Assembly: GCA_003142015.1 (NCBI GenBank)
Contig: PLOI01000035.1
Location: 6,112 to 45,697, forward strand
Direction: 5' to 3'
Length of the DNA: 39,586 nt
Origin: Acidobacteriaceae bacterium
GTDB lineage: Bacteria > Acidobacteriota > Terriglobia > Terriglobales > Acidobacteriaceae
Shown: piece by piece, positions 1 through 8,400 of the stretch
Layout of the letters: each line of letters starts with the position of its first letter
Numbering within the stretch: position 1 is the first letter of the stretch
The notes under the pieces: model-generated
Told to the model about the DNA's origin: nothing
What the model saw: the letters and a program-made list of their open reading frames with translations, nothing else
Databases searched by the model: none
Translations under genes and position numbers: made by a program

Positions 1-98
1 CTGATAATGGGCAAGGCCTGGACGTGCGCGTACAGAGCTTTGGCTATCTTTCGCGCTGCGGATTCGGCGGGAAACAAACGGTCTTCGTGGATCAGCAT
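1..98 (-). CDS. uxaC: Uronate (glucuronate/galacturonate) isomerase, N-terminal fragment
   Basis: Reading the minus strand from an ATG at 98 gives an open frame of 32 codons that runs off the left edge. It contains an HEDRLFP stretch followed by a helix and ALYAHVQALPII, which matches the start of uronate isomerase just before the metal-binding H-x-H motif; that motif would lie outside the window. UxaC converts galacturonate to tagaturonate (or glucuronate to fructuronate), the first step of the isomerase route to KDG in the cytoplasm. An AAGG about 10 bases upstream can serve as ribosome binding site. The gene is divergent from the GntR regulator, and the shared intergenic region holds two operator palindromes. 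Only the N-terminus is visible, so the call rests on a short signature plus the pectin context. Confidence 0.72.
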   Translation of the reverse strand, partial: MLIHEDRLFPAESAARKIAKALYAHVQALPII

Positions 99-132
99 GA
101 CTGCAACCTTGCCCTTTCGCCGAGAGGCGTTG

Positions 133-143
133 AGGTCTGACCA
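133..143. promoter_or_regulatory. FadR-type GntR operator palindrome, site 1
   Basis: AGGTCTGACCA, a near-perfect 11-bp palindrome of the FadR-subfamily type (GGTC-N-GACC core). It lies between divergent uxaC and the GntR gene, with its centre 17 bp from the next site. That it binds the local GntR proteins is inferred from recurrence of the same word at the other promoters of the locus. Confidence 0.75.
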
Positions 144-149
144 CCCTAG

Positions 150-160
150 AGGTCAGACCA
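150..160. promoter_or_regulatory. FadR-type GntR operator palindrome, site 2
   Basis: AGGTCAGACCA, the same palindrome with the central base flipped. It is paired with the site at 133-143 in the uxaC/gntR divergent promoter region. Two sites 17 bp apart centre to centre would allow two dimers to control both directions, including autoregulation of the regulator. Confidence 0.75.
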
Positions 161-278
161 CAGTATACACATCTGGCAGATAAACGCCAGAACGCCGAAT
201 AAAATTTCTCCGGGGCGGACGAGGGTCTTCAGTGTTAATCTCGTCTTGCCCCGTATTTCAAGAAGGTGTCGCCCCTTT

Positions 279-1058
279 ATGCTGCGGATGAAGCAAGACC
301 TTACGGATACGCATCGGACCATGCAAGTGGTAAACCACATCCGCGCGCTCATAGAGAATGGTACTCTGCAGCCGGGCGACAAGATCCCCCCGGAGCGCGA
401 ATTCGCGCGCTCGTTGAATATCAGCCGCGCCAGCCTCCGTACCGGAATAGGCTACCTGGCGGCGATGGGGGTGATGAAGGTGCGGCACGGGGTGGGAACC
501 TTCGTCGCCGACGGCCCGGCTGAATTCGGCAAGGCATCCTTCAGCCTGATGGGCGTGCTGCACGGCTTTCAATCCTGGCAAATGTTTGAAGTGCGGTTGA
601 TTATTGAGAGCAATCTCGCCGCTCTCGCTGCTGAACGCGCCAAGGAGGAGCATCACACCGCGCTGGCCGAAGAGGTAGCCGAGATATTTGCTTCCATAGA
701 CAGCCCCTCCGATTTTCTGATCCACGACGTGCTCTTTCACCGCATTCTCTCGCAGGCTTCCGGTAATCCGATTCTGGCCGCTCTGATGGAGACCATCACG
801 TCGGCTCTGTACGACAAGCGCCGCAAAACCGTTGAGCGCTCGACAGATCTGCGCGAGTCCGCGGAGATGCACCGCATGATTTACCGCGCCATTCGCGCAC
901 GCGACCCCGTGGAAGCGCGAAGGCTTATGGAGCAGCACCTGCGCATGGCTCAAGCCGCGCAGGGCATGGAGCGCCCCACCGCGCGGAAAACAATCGATGG
1001 CATCGCCAGGCCAAGGACCCTTCAACTGGATAAGGGATCTGCCCCGTCTCGACTATAG
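279..1058 (+). CDS. GntR-family (FadR subfamily, FCD domain) transcriptional regulator
   Basis: A cytoplasmic DNA-binding regulator of 259 residues. Residues about 15-80 form the GntR winged helix, with the LQPGDKIPPER and SRASLRTGIGYL motifs and the HGVGTF wing. The rest is an all-helical FCD ligand domain. D150, H154, H198 and H220 fit the usual metal-binding Asp-x3-His...His...His pattern, so a sugar acid and a metal are likely bound. The open frame extends to a TTG at 246, but the ATG at 279 is chosen because AAGAAGG lies about 13 bases upstream and the paralogue at 16852 aligns without gaps from this point. It is divergent from uxaC and followed by the receptor gene. It probably represses the pectin/galacturonate genes through the GGTCTGACC palindromes. 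The exact effector is unknown. Confidence 0.9.
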   Translation: MLRMKQDLTDTHRTMQVVNHIRALIENGTLQPGDKIPPEREFARSLNISRASLRTGIGYLAAMGVMKVRHGVGTFVADGPAEFGKASFSLMGVLHGFQSWQMFEVRLIIESNLAALAAERAKEEHHTALAEEVAEIFASIDSPSDFLIHDVLFHRILSQASGNPILAALMETITSALYDKRRKTVERSTDLRESAEMHRMIYRAIRARDPVEARRLMEQHLRMAQAAQGMERPTARKTIDGIARPRTLQLDKGSAPSRL

Positions 1059-1250
1059 ATGGCGCCGCAGGCTGTGCGAAGGCCGCTCGGGCGCGATGGA
1101 CCCCATTACGCGACCGCTTTCGATGATCCATATCTCTGGAATTGCCCTGTCGGCAAGGCAAGGGGCTGGCGCCATGCGGGGGGGCGGTTGCCGAGGACCG
1201 TCCAGCAGGGGCGGCGCTTCCCATGCGAAACACGGCATCTTCTTATGGCA

Positions 1251-1261
1251 AGGTCTGACCA
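1251..1261. promoter_or_regulatory. FadR-type GntR operator palindrome, site 3
   Basis: AGGTCTGACCA in the 474-bp gap between the GntR gene and the first receptor gene, 120 bp upstream of the promoter-embedded copy at 1371. It may act as an auxiliary site for looping, or control an unseen transcript. The rest of the gap shows no convincing gene. Confidence 0.65.
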
Positions 1262-1360
1262 TACGGCCATGCACACATTCGTATTGCGCATCGTAAGTTA
1301 ATCATTTAAAACGGCTTAAAATGAGAGCATTATTCGTTACCCAAATGCTGCTAAAAAGAC

Positions 1361-1390
1361 TTGACAAGTGTGGTCTGACCACGATATATA
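1361..1390 (+). promoter_or_regulatory. Sigma-70 promoter of the first TonB receptor gene
   Basis: TTGACA at 1361-1366 is a perfect -35 box. TATATA at 1385-1390 (18-bp spacer) or ATATAT one base earlier (17-bp spacer) is the -10 box. The spacer is almost filled by the operator palindrome at 1371-1381, so bound regulator would block RNA polymerase directly. The predicted leader to the start codon at 1533 is about 135 nt. Confidence 0.75.
1371..1381. promoter_or_regulatory. FadR-type GntR operator palindrome, site 4 (in promoter spacer)
   Basis: TGGTCTGACCA, the complete 11-bp palindrome, located between the -35 and -10 boxes of the receptor promoter. This is the textbook position for steric repression and is the strongest single argument that the local GntR proteins are repressors. 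Confidence 0.82.
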
Positions 1391-1532
1391 TTTGCCGCAC
1401 TAGTAACGCGTAATTTCGGTACGCAAGACTCAGGCCATCTTCTCGACATGAATGGGAGAACCCCTCAGCCGAGCAGTGGTCTCTACCTGTCCACTAGCAA
1501 GTTCACGATCAAAAAACCATTTGGAGGCTTCA

Positions 1533-4500
1533 ATGCGATTCGCATGCTTCAAACCAAAGGGAATGCTCCACCGTTGGATAGCCATTTCCTTCTGTGTTTC
1601 GTTTTTCCTATTCGCCGCAAGAATCAACTCCCAGACCGCGGGCACCGCGAGTGTCCAGGGTGTCGTGACGGATGCCACGGGCGCAGTGATTCCCGATGCA
1701 TCGGTCACGGTCATCAACATCGCTACTCAGGTCCAGCACGCGACAGTCACGGATAAGAGCGGACTGTACAGCTTCCCGAACATTGCCATCGGCACATATA
1801 CCGTGGAAGTGACGGCTACCGGCTTTGAGCGCTATCGCCAATCGAATATCGTTCTCGATGTCGGCAGCAGCATTGCCATCAACCCGACTCTGAAGATCGG
1901 TGGTGCGAACCAGACGGTAGAGGTCGAGTCAACCGCTCTCGCATTGCAGACCGAGGACAGCTCGCTCAAGCAGACCATTGGCCAGGCTACCGTCACCGAA
2001 ATGCCTCTCAACGGACGCGTGATGACCCAGCTCATCACCCTCACCGGCGGTGCGGTCAACGCCAATGAGAACAACGACGAATCGGGAAGCAAGACCTTTT
2101 ACAACTCGGCCGTGATCTCCATCGGCGGTGGACAGGGAAATGCCACCGACTACAGGTTGGATGGCGCCGATCACAACGACTACATGACCAACGTCAATCT
2201 GCCCTTTCCTTTCCCGGATGCGGTAGCCGAGTTCAGCGTGGAAACCGCTGCTCTGGGCGCGCAGAGCGGCTTGCATCCCGGCGGCCTGGTCAACGTGGTT
2301 ACCCGCTCTGGAACCAACCAGTGGCACGGAGACGCATTTGAGTTCATCCGCAACAACTACATCGACGCCACCAACTTCTTCTCTGCCAGCAAGGACCAGT
2401 TGCACATGGATCAGTTTGGCGGAACCTTTGGCGGAAGAATCATTCGCGACAAGCTCTTCGGTTTTGCAGGCTATCAGCGTTACACATCCAAACAGTTGCA
2501 GTCCTCAAGCTCGGCATATGTGCCCACGGCTGATAATCTGGCCGGCAATTTCTCGATAACGGACCCCATCACCAAGAGTCAACTCGTGGATCCGGTTACC
2601 GGAACTCTCCTGGTCAACAACAATTACACCGGTACAACAGGCGTTAACTGGACTACGGCGGAGAACGCACAAGCGAAAGCCTTGGACGCATTCCTTCCCA
2701 GCGCGGCAAGCTGTTCCGCCGCAAACTACTGCGTCTCCGCGAACACCGCAGCCGGCGGAAACGGCCTTGTGCACTATGCAGTTCCTCAGCAACTAACCGA
2801 GAACCTCTTCGTCACCCGTATTGACGCGACCATCAATCAAAAACACAGCCTCTATGGCCGTTATTTGCTCGATGGATACGACAACTCCGCATTCTTTTCA
2901 CCGACCAACGCCCTGGTCACCTCCTCGGCCGGTAACCTGGAGCGTGTTCAGGCGCTTACCATCGGCGAGACATACATCATCACCGACAAACTGGTGAACT
3001 CGTTCCACGCCACTGGGGACAGACGGCGCAACGACCGCGGCCCTGCGGCAAACGGCCTCGACTCAAGCACGATTGGCGTCACCTTGAACGACCTGGCGAA
3101 TGAGGGCATGCAATTAGCGGTGAGCGGCGGCACCGGGAGTTGGGGTATCTACTGCAGCACATGCTCCGCGGCACACTTCAACACCAACACCATCTCCATT
3201 ACCGACGATGTGAACTGGACCCGCGGCAAGCATCAGGTTGCCTTCGGCGGAGAGTGGGTCCACACGGAACTCAACGTCAGCAACATCTATGAAGGTAACG
3301 GCAACTTCGCTTTCAGCGGCATCTTCGCTGGAGAAGGCCCGGCCCAGAGCATTGTCAGTACTGCCCGGGAAGGGAACCTGGATTTTCTGACCGGCTCATT
3401 GGCCACCTTCGGCCAGAGCAAAGCCCAGCAAAATGCGCTACGCGAGCCGATTCCCAGCCTTTATGTTCAGGACACCTATCACGCCACCAACAGGCTGGTG
3501 CTGAATGCGGGCGTTCGCTGGGATCCTGAGTTCGTTGCCACGGATTACTTCAACCGCGGCTCCATCTTCAACATGAGCGACTTCCTGGCAGATACCCCAA
3601 TCAGTTCGGTATATCCCAATGCGCCTGCCGGAAGCTTCTTTTATGGGGATAAGGGAGTCCCGAAGTCCTTCACGCAAAACTCGCCCTGGCAGTTCTCACC
3701 TCGGATTGGGGCCACGTTTGATCCCAATGGGAAAGGTAAAACGGTCATCCGCGCAGGCGCGGCAATGGTCTATGACGAGCCAAACCTCTTCACCGGCCAG
3801 CGCGTACAACAGAATCCACCCTTCGCCGAGACAATTAACAATACTCCCGCGAACGGCGTTCCATTGAGTTTCAGCGCTCCATGGTCGAACGGCGCCGCAG
3901 CCGCCTCTCCGCAGCCCTTCCCGCAGCCCATCGTTCCCACATCCTCTGCGGCATTCTACAAGGGAACTCAATACATCGTGCTCCCGACAAAATTCCACTC
4001 GCCCTATTCACTGCAATACACCGCCAGCATACAGCAGCAGTTCGGTCATGGCTGGCAAGCCCAGATCGACTACGTTGGAAACTCGACAGTCCATGGCCCT
4101 TACGGTCTCCCCATGAGTCCGGCGGTCTATGGCAATGTGCCCGCAAACTCGCCAAAGGATGCAGGCCAAGCGCCCACAACCGGCAATCAGTCATATCGCT
4201 TCTATCTGACGGAGCAAAACGAGAATGCCAACGGTGGACAGATGTATGCGGGCGGGGGAACCGGCTCGATGTACATCATGTCCGGCGCCGGCGCCAGTTA
4301 TCACGGCGTGGTGGCCAGCATTGAACATCGCATGTCCTCCAACTTCGTCTTTATGGCCAACTACACATGGTCGCACTGCATCGACATCTCCGACAACGCG
4401 GCGGATGTGAGCACTATCACGATTCAGAATCCAGCCAACCCCAAGGGAGACAAAGGAAGCTGCGGATTCGATTTCCGGGACATCTTCAACGTCGCCGTTG

Positions 4501-5057
4501 TGGCCTCGAGCCATTTCGGCTTCACCGGCTGGAAGGGTCAGCTTATCAACCATTGGGAGATTTCGCCTCTGGTTCATGCCACGGACGGCAACCCCTTCAC
4601 AGTCACGCTGGGAGCGGACGACTCACTCACCGATGTCGGCAACGACCGCCCCACTCTGAACGGGAGTGCGGTGTATACACACAACAAGGTCACGCAGCCA
4701 GTGGGAGGGGTGTATACCTCCTATATAAACAAGGCCGCGTTCAACACCACGAACCCCGCTGGAACGTTTGGATCTTCCGGGCGATTTGCCTATCGCGGCC
4801 CCAAGTTCCTGCAAACGGATTGCGCTTTGAACCGCTCCTTCCCGCTGCATAATACTCTAGCCATGAATCTCCGGCTTGAGGCCTTTAACGTCTTGAACCA
4901 TCCGAACTTTGCCGCTCCCGGCGCTTCTACGGGCTCCAGCGGCTATCTCGGAACAAGCTCGGCAATGTCTTCTGGAACCTTCGGCACGATCGGGGCCACC
5001 ATGCTCAATGGCGGCGCCGCCAGAGTCTTCCAAGGAGCCGTCAAGATCACCTTCTAA
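1533..5057 (+). CDS. Oar-like TonB-dependent outer-membrane receptor (pectin locus, first copy)
   Basis: A protein of 1,174 residues from the ATG at 1533. This start is preferred over the longer frame from 1452 because GGAGG lies 5 bases upstream and the new N-terminus is a good signal peptide (basic residues, hydrophobic stretch, cleavage near AARINSQ). After the signal comes a carboxypeptidase-regulatory-like beta-sandwich (VQGVVTDATGAVIPDA...), then a plug domain (PLNGR motif), then a long Oar-type beta barrel ending in a C-terminal phenylalanine (AVKITF). Such receptors import oligomers across the outer membrane using TonB energy. Its promoter has the GntR operator in the spacer, so uptake of pectin fragments is inferred. 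Substrate specificity cannot be read from the sequence. Confidence 0.9.
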   Translation: MRFACFKPKGMLHRWIAISFCVSFFLFAARINSQTAGTASVQGVVTDATGAVIPDASVTVINIATQVQHATVTDKSGLYSFPNIAIGTYTVEVTATGFERYRQSNIVLDVGSSIAINPTLKIGGANQTVEVESTALALQTEDSSLKQTIGQATVTEMPLNGRVMTQLITLTGGAVNANENNDESGSKTFYNSAVISIGGGQGNATDYRLDGADHNDYMTNVNLPFPFPDAVAEFSVETAALGAQSGLHPGGLVNVVTRSGTNQWHGDAFEFIRNNYIDATNFFSASKDQLHMDQFGGTFGGRIIRDKLFGFAGYQRYTSKQLQSSSSAYVPTADNLAGNFSITDPITKSQLVDPVTGTLLVNNNYTGTTGVNWTTAENAQAKALDAFLPSAASCSAANYCVSANTAAGGNGLVHYAVPQQLTENLFVTRIDATINQKHSLYGRYLLDGYDNSAFFSPTNALVTSSAGNLERVQALTIGETYIITDKLVNSFHATGDRRRNDRGPAANGLDSSTIGVTLNDLANEGMQLAVSGGTGSWGIYCSTCSAAHFNTNTISITDDVNWTRGKHQVAFGGEWVHTELNVSNIYEGNGNFAFSGIFAGEGPAQSIVSTAREGNLDFLTGSLATFGQSKAQQNALREPIPSLYVQDTYHATNRLVLNAGVRWDPEFVATDYFNRGSIFNMSDFLADTPISSVYPNAPAGSFFYGDKGVPKSFTQNSPWQFSPRIGATFDPNGKGKTVIRAGAAMVYDEPNLFTGQRVQQNPPFAETINNTPANGVPLSFSAPWSNGAAAASPQPFPQPIVPTSSAAFYKGTQYIVLPTKFHSPYSLQYTASIQQQFGHGWQAQIDYVGNSTVHGPYGLPMSPAVYGNVPANSPKDAGQAPTTGNQSYRFYLTEQNENANGGQMYAGGGTGSMYIMSGAGASYHGVVASIEHRMSSNFVFMANYTWSHCIDISDNAADVSTITIQNPANPKGDKGSCGFDFRDIFNVAVVASSHFGFTGWKGQLINHWEISPLVHATDGNPFTVTLGADDSLTDVGNDRPTLNGSAVYTHNKVTQPVGGVYTSYINKAAFNTTNPAGTFGSSGRFAYRGPKFLQTDCALNRSFPLHNTLAMNLRLEAFNVLNHPNFAAPGASTGSSGYLGTSSAMSSGTFGTIGATMLNGGAARVFQGAVKITF

Positions 5058-5067
5058 CCTCTAACCC

Positions 5068-5108
5068 GGCCGTCTCGCCCGCATGCAATCTGAGCGGGCG
5101 AGGCGGCC
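5068..5108 (+). terminator. Strong hairpin after the first receptor gene, no U-tract
   Basis: Arms 5068-5082 and 5094-5108 pair over 15 bp with a single G-T wobble, around an 11-nt loop. No run of T follows, so it is not a classic intrinsic terminator. It may stabilise the upstream mRNA 3' end or work with Rho. The remainder of the 426-bp gap to the next gene holds an operator, a promoter candidate and a second operator. Confidence 0.6.
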
Positions 5109-5245
5109 AACCTCCCTAATAATCGCCCTAAACCCTAAAATTGATAAAGAAACTTATGCCATGCGGAGAGCCGTGAACGGCGATTGTCCGGCAGTGGACC
5201 CTCAGCGTCAGGCTCCATCCGAATCCGCATGCCATTGGCCCCGCA

Positions 5246-5256
5246 AGGTCAGACCA
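5246..5256. promoter_or_regulatory. FadR-type GntR operator palindrome, site 5
   Basis: AGGTCAGACCA in the gap between the two receptor genes, 146 bp upstream of the next copy at 5392. Like site 3 it is an upstream companion of a promoter-proximal site, so both receptor genes have one distal and one proximal operator. Confidence 0.68.
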
Positions 5257-5345
5257 GCCGCTTTGATAGATTTTTGCAACCTTCACGGCAAATCATTCAT
5301 TCCGCAGCTCTTCCGAGGACGTTCCAGAGCGTCGGTATTTCTGGC

Positions 5346-5375
5346 TTGACAGATCAATATGTTGTGCTCGACACT
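5346..5375 (+). promoter_or_regulatory. Candidate promoter of the second receptor gene
   Basis: TTGACA at 5346-5351 is a perfect -35 box. A weak -10 (GACACT at 5370-5375, 18-bp spacer) follows. The operator at 5392-5402 would then lie just downstream of the transcription start, a normal roadblock position. The -10 match is poor, so the call is moderate. Confidence 0.5.
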
Positions 5376-5391
5376 ATTGTGGTTTCAATGG

Positions 5392-5402
5392 TGGTCTGAC
5401 CA
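5392..5402. promoter_or_regulatory. FadR-type GntR operator palindrome, site 6
   Basis: TGGTCTGACCA, identical over all 11 bp to the site at 1371-1381 in front of the first receptor gene. It lies 81 bases upstream of the second receptor start codon, probably just after the transcription start. Confidence 0.8.
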
Positions 5403-5483
5403 CTGCTGGCAAATCTGCTGGACAGTATCAATTGTGCGGGTCAGGAACCAAAGCGGCAAGTGAACAATTTTATGGAGGCTTGA

Positions 5484-8400
5484 ATGAGAAGTTTGGCCGT
5501 AGAAGAACAGTTGAATATGAGCGGGGCATCGACGAGCCTGAAGCATGGGCTCTTGTGCTGTTTCAGGTGGGGATGGCTGGCGATTCTGGTCATTGCCATG
5601 ATGGCGCCACTGGGCGCGAAGGCGCAGCTTGGCGCATCGGCAACCATCCAGGGAACAATCACCGATTCCACTGGCGCCCTGATTGCCGGCGCGAACGTAA
5701 CAGCGCAGAACCTGGCGACGGGAGTCAAACTGACCCGTATCGCCGACAAGGCGGGCTACTACGTGCTCTCTCCGCTGGACCCGGGAGACTACACCGTCAC
5801 CACCACGGCCACGGGTTTTGAGTCGCTCATCCGCAAGAACATTCATGTGGATGGCATGCAGGTGCTGGGGCTCAACCTGACGCTGAAAATCGGCACGGCG
5901 AATATGACCGTGACCGTCACCGACGCTCCGCCGCCTCTGGAAACAGAGAATGCGACGCTGGGCGTTGCGATGGAAAATGATGCGTATGAGTCGCTCCCGT
6001 TAGAGATGGGTGGCGCAAACGGCGTCAGTACCGATCAACGCCGCTCCACCGACATGGCCATACTCATGCCCGGCGTCACCAACAACGAAACCAAGAACAA
6101 CGAATCCGATGAGCCGATGGTGGTCAACGGCAACTCCCAATCCACCGAGATGTATATCGAGGGCCTTCCATTAGAGTCCGCTTCGGTCAGCGGCGACCCG
6201 CGCTACATCTGGTCCGCCATCTCGGTCGAGGCGGTCGATCAGTTCCAGCTCAAGACCACGGCCTACTCGGCTGAGTATCAGGGCCTGGGCGTGGAGAACT
6301 TCACCATCAAGTCCGGAACCAACAAAATTCATGGGTCGGCGTACGACGTGATGCGCAACACCGCATTCGATGCAGCGGGCTTCATTCCGGCCCAATACCC
6401 GTCTAGCTACCCCAACGCCAAGCTGGCTGGCACGTACTACACACCGCCGGAGCACATGAACGAATACGGCGTGACCATCGGCGGCCCAATCTGGCGTAAC
6501 AAAATCTTTCTCTTCGGCAATTACATGGGCTTCCGGTACTCGACCCTCACCAAGCCGCAAGCTATGACCATACCCACCCCGGCAGAGCTGTGCGGCGATT
6601 TTTCCGCGACCGGAGTCAACATCTACGACCCGACAACGCAAGTGTATGGCACCGCCTACTCGCGTACGCAATTCGGCGGCGGCACCGGAGGAGCCAACGA
6701 ACAGTACGCCATGAACTCGACTGGCGTTTGTGTGGACCAGGGCACCAAGGCGGCGAACGTGATTCCGCAGGGTGAGATTTCGCCCGTTGCCAAGTATATG
6801 CAACAGTACTGGGCGGGGGCGCAATACCTCAATACGGGCCTCTCCAATAACTACATGGGGTCCTATAACTGGGGCTTGAACAACTGGTCAACAACCGAGC
6901 GCCTGGATGTCGATCTGTCTGACAGGCACAAGATGAGCGTGATTATTGCGGCTGGCCGCCAAGGCCTGATCGGTCTGGCCGGCAGTCAGACGACGGATAT
7001 AGGTCCGATGCCGTATTTCTATGCGAAGCCGTATGCTCCCATTACCAGGGTTGCGGTCTTCGAGGATACCTTCGTGATCAAACCGACTCTGGTGAACCAG
7101 TTCAAGTACGGGGCGGCGCAATACCACTCGCCCCACACCAATCCCAGTACGCAAACTCCTGCTTTTGCGGCGACCGCGGCCGGCATTGGCTTCACCAACT
7201 CTCCATCGGCGATCGCCGGACAGGCGGCCAGCAGCTTCCCGATAGTAAAGTGGCCCACCGGAGGGATCAACGAGGCGCAGTGGGGACCCAATGCGGGCGC
7301 GGATGATCAAAACACGGACACCTACGCAATCGCGGATAACCTGCAGTGGGTCAAGGGCAAGCACTCCTTCACCTTTGGCGGCCAGCTTGAGTTCCTCGAA
7401 TTCAACGACCTTTGGGCTGTCGGAGGATCCACCCCGCTCACACTGACTTATGCCCTTGGCGAAACCGCAAGCGTCAGCGGCACGGGCACCGCCGGCACTA
7501 CCAACACCCCAACGACCGGCGCCGGATTGTCCTACGCCAGCTTCTTGATCGGCGCAGTCGATTCGGCAAGCTACACCGAGTACGCGCCAAATGCCCAGGA
7601 GACCGGCGCGCGCTTCCATCCATTCGCGATATATGTAAACGACGACTGGAAGGCGACCCCCAAGCTAACGATCAACGCCGGCCTGCGCTGGGATGCGATG
7701 CCGCCCATGCGCGAGGCGCAGAACCGCTTCTCATTCCTGAACCCGACCGGGACCAATCCTTACAGCGGCACCAATGGCACGCTTCAGTTTGCCGGCAGCG
7801 GGACGGACAGTTGCAACTGTTCTACTCCTATGAATACATACCACGGCGACTGGGGTCCACGTCTGGGCCTGGCCTATGCGGTTGACAATAAGACCGTCAT
7901 CCGCGCAGCCTATGGCATCTATTACGCGCATGGCGGTGGCACCTCCGGCGGAAATAACATATTGCCGACCACCACCATGTTGCTTGGCCTCTCGGCCGCG
8001 CCAAATCCGAAAAGTCCCGGCGCTTCGCTTCCGGCCTTCTACCTGAACGGTAACCAAACTGCTTTCTCAGGCGATTCTTCAACCACTGCTGTCCATGGCC
8101 TTTCCAACGACCCGAACAACACGAACTTTGGAGGTCCGGGATATTCCGTTACCGCGCCTGGAACCACGACAGTCAACCCCGGCTACGGAACCATTTACTC
8201 CTCAGCGTCCGTGGCCCCCAACAATGTTTCCTCCACACTGTCCTATCTCGATCCCAAGTATGGCGGCCGCACGCCGACTTTCGAGGGGTGGTCTGTTGGC
8301 TTCCAACGGCTGCTGACCAAGGACATCACTCTTACGGTGAGCTACGTAGGCAACCAGGGACACTTCCTGTTGCCAAGCGGCGCTGCGCGCGGCTATTGGC

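Noticed and set aside
258-1025. 255-codon open frame antisense to the first GntR gene
   Set aside because: It mirrors a clear GntR/FCD protein and its translation shows no domain, signal or ribosome binding site; it results from GC-rich codon bias.
1452-1532. Upstream start of the first receptor at 1452
   Set aside because: It would put 27 extra residues before the signal peptide and has no ribosome binding site, while 1533 has GGAGG at 5 bases.
5083-5349. 88-codon open frame between the receptor genes
   Set aside because: It lies across the hairpin and an operator and has no ribosome binding site or recognisable domain.
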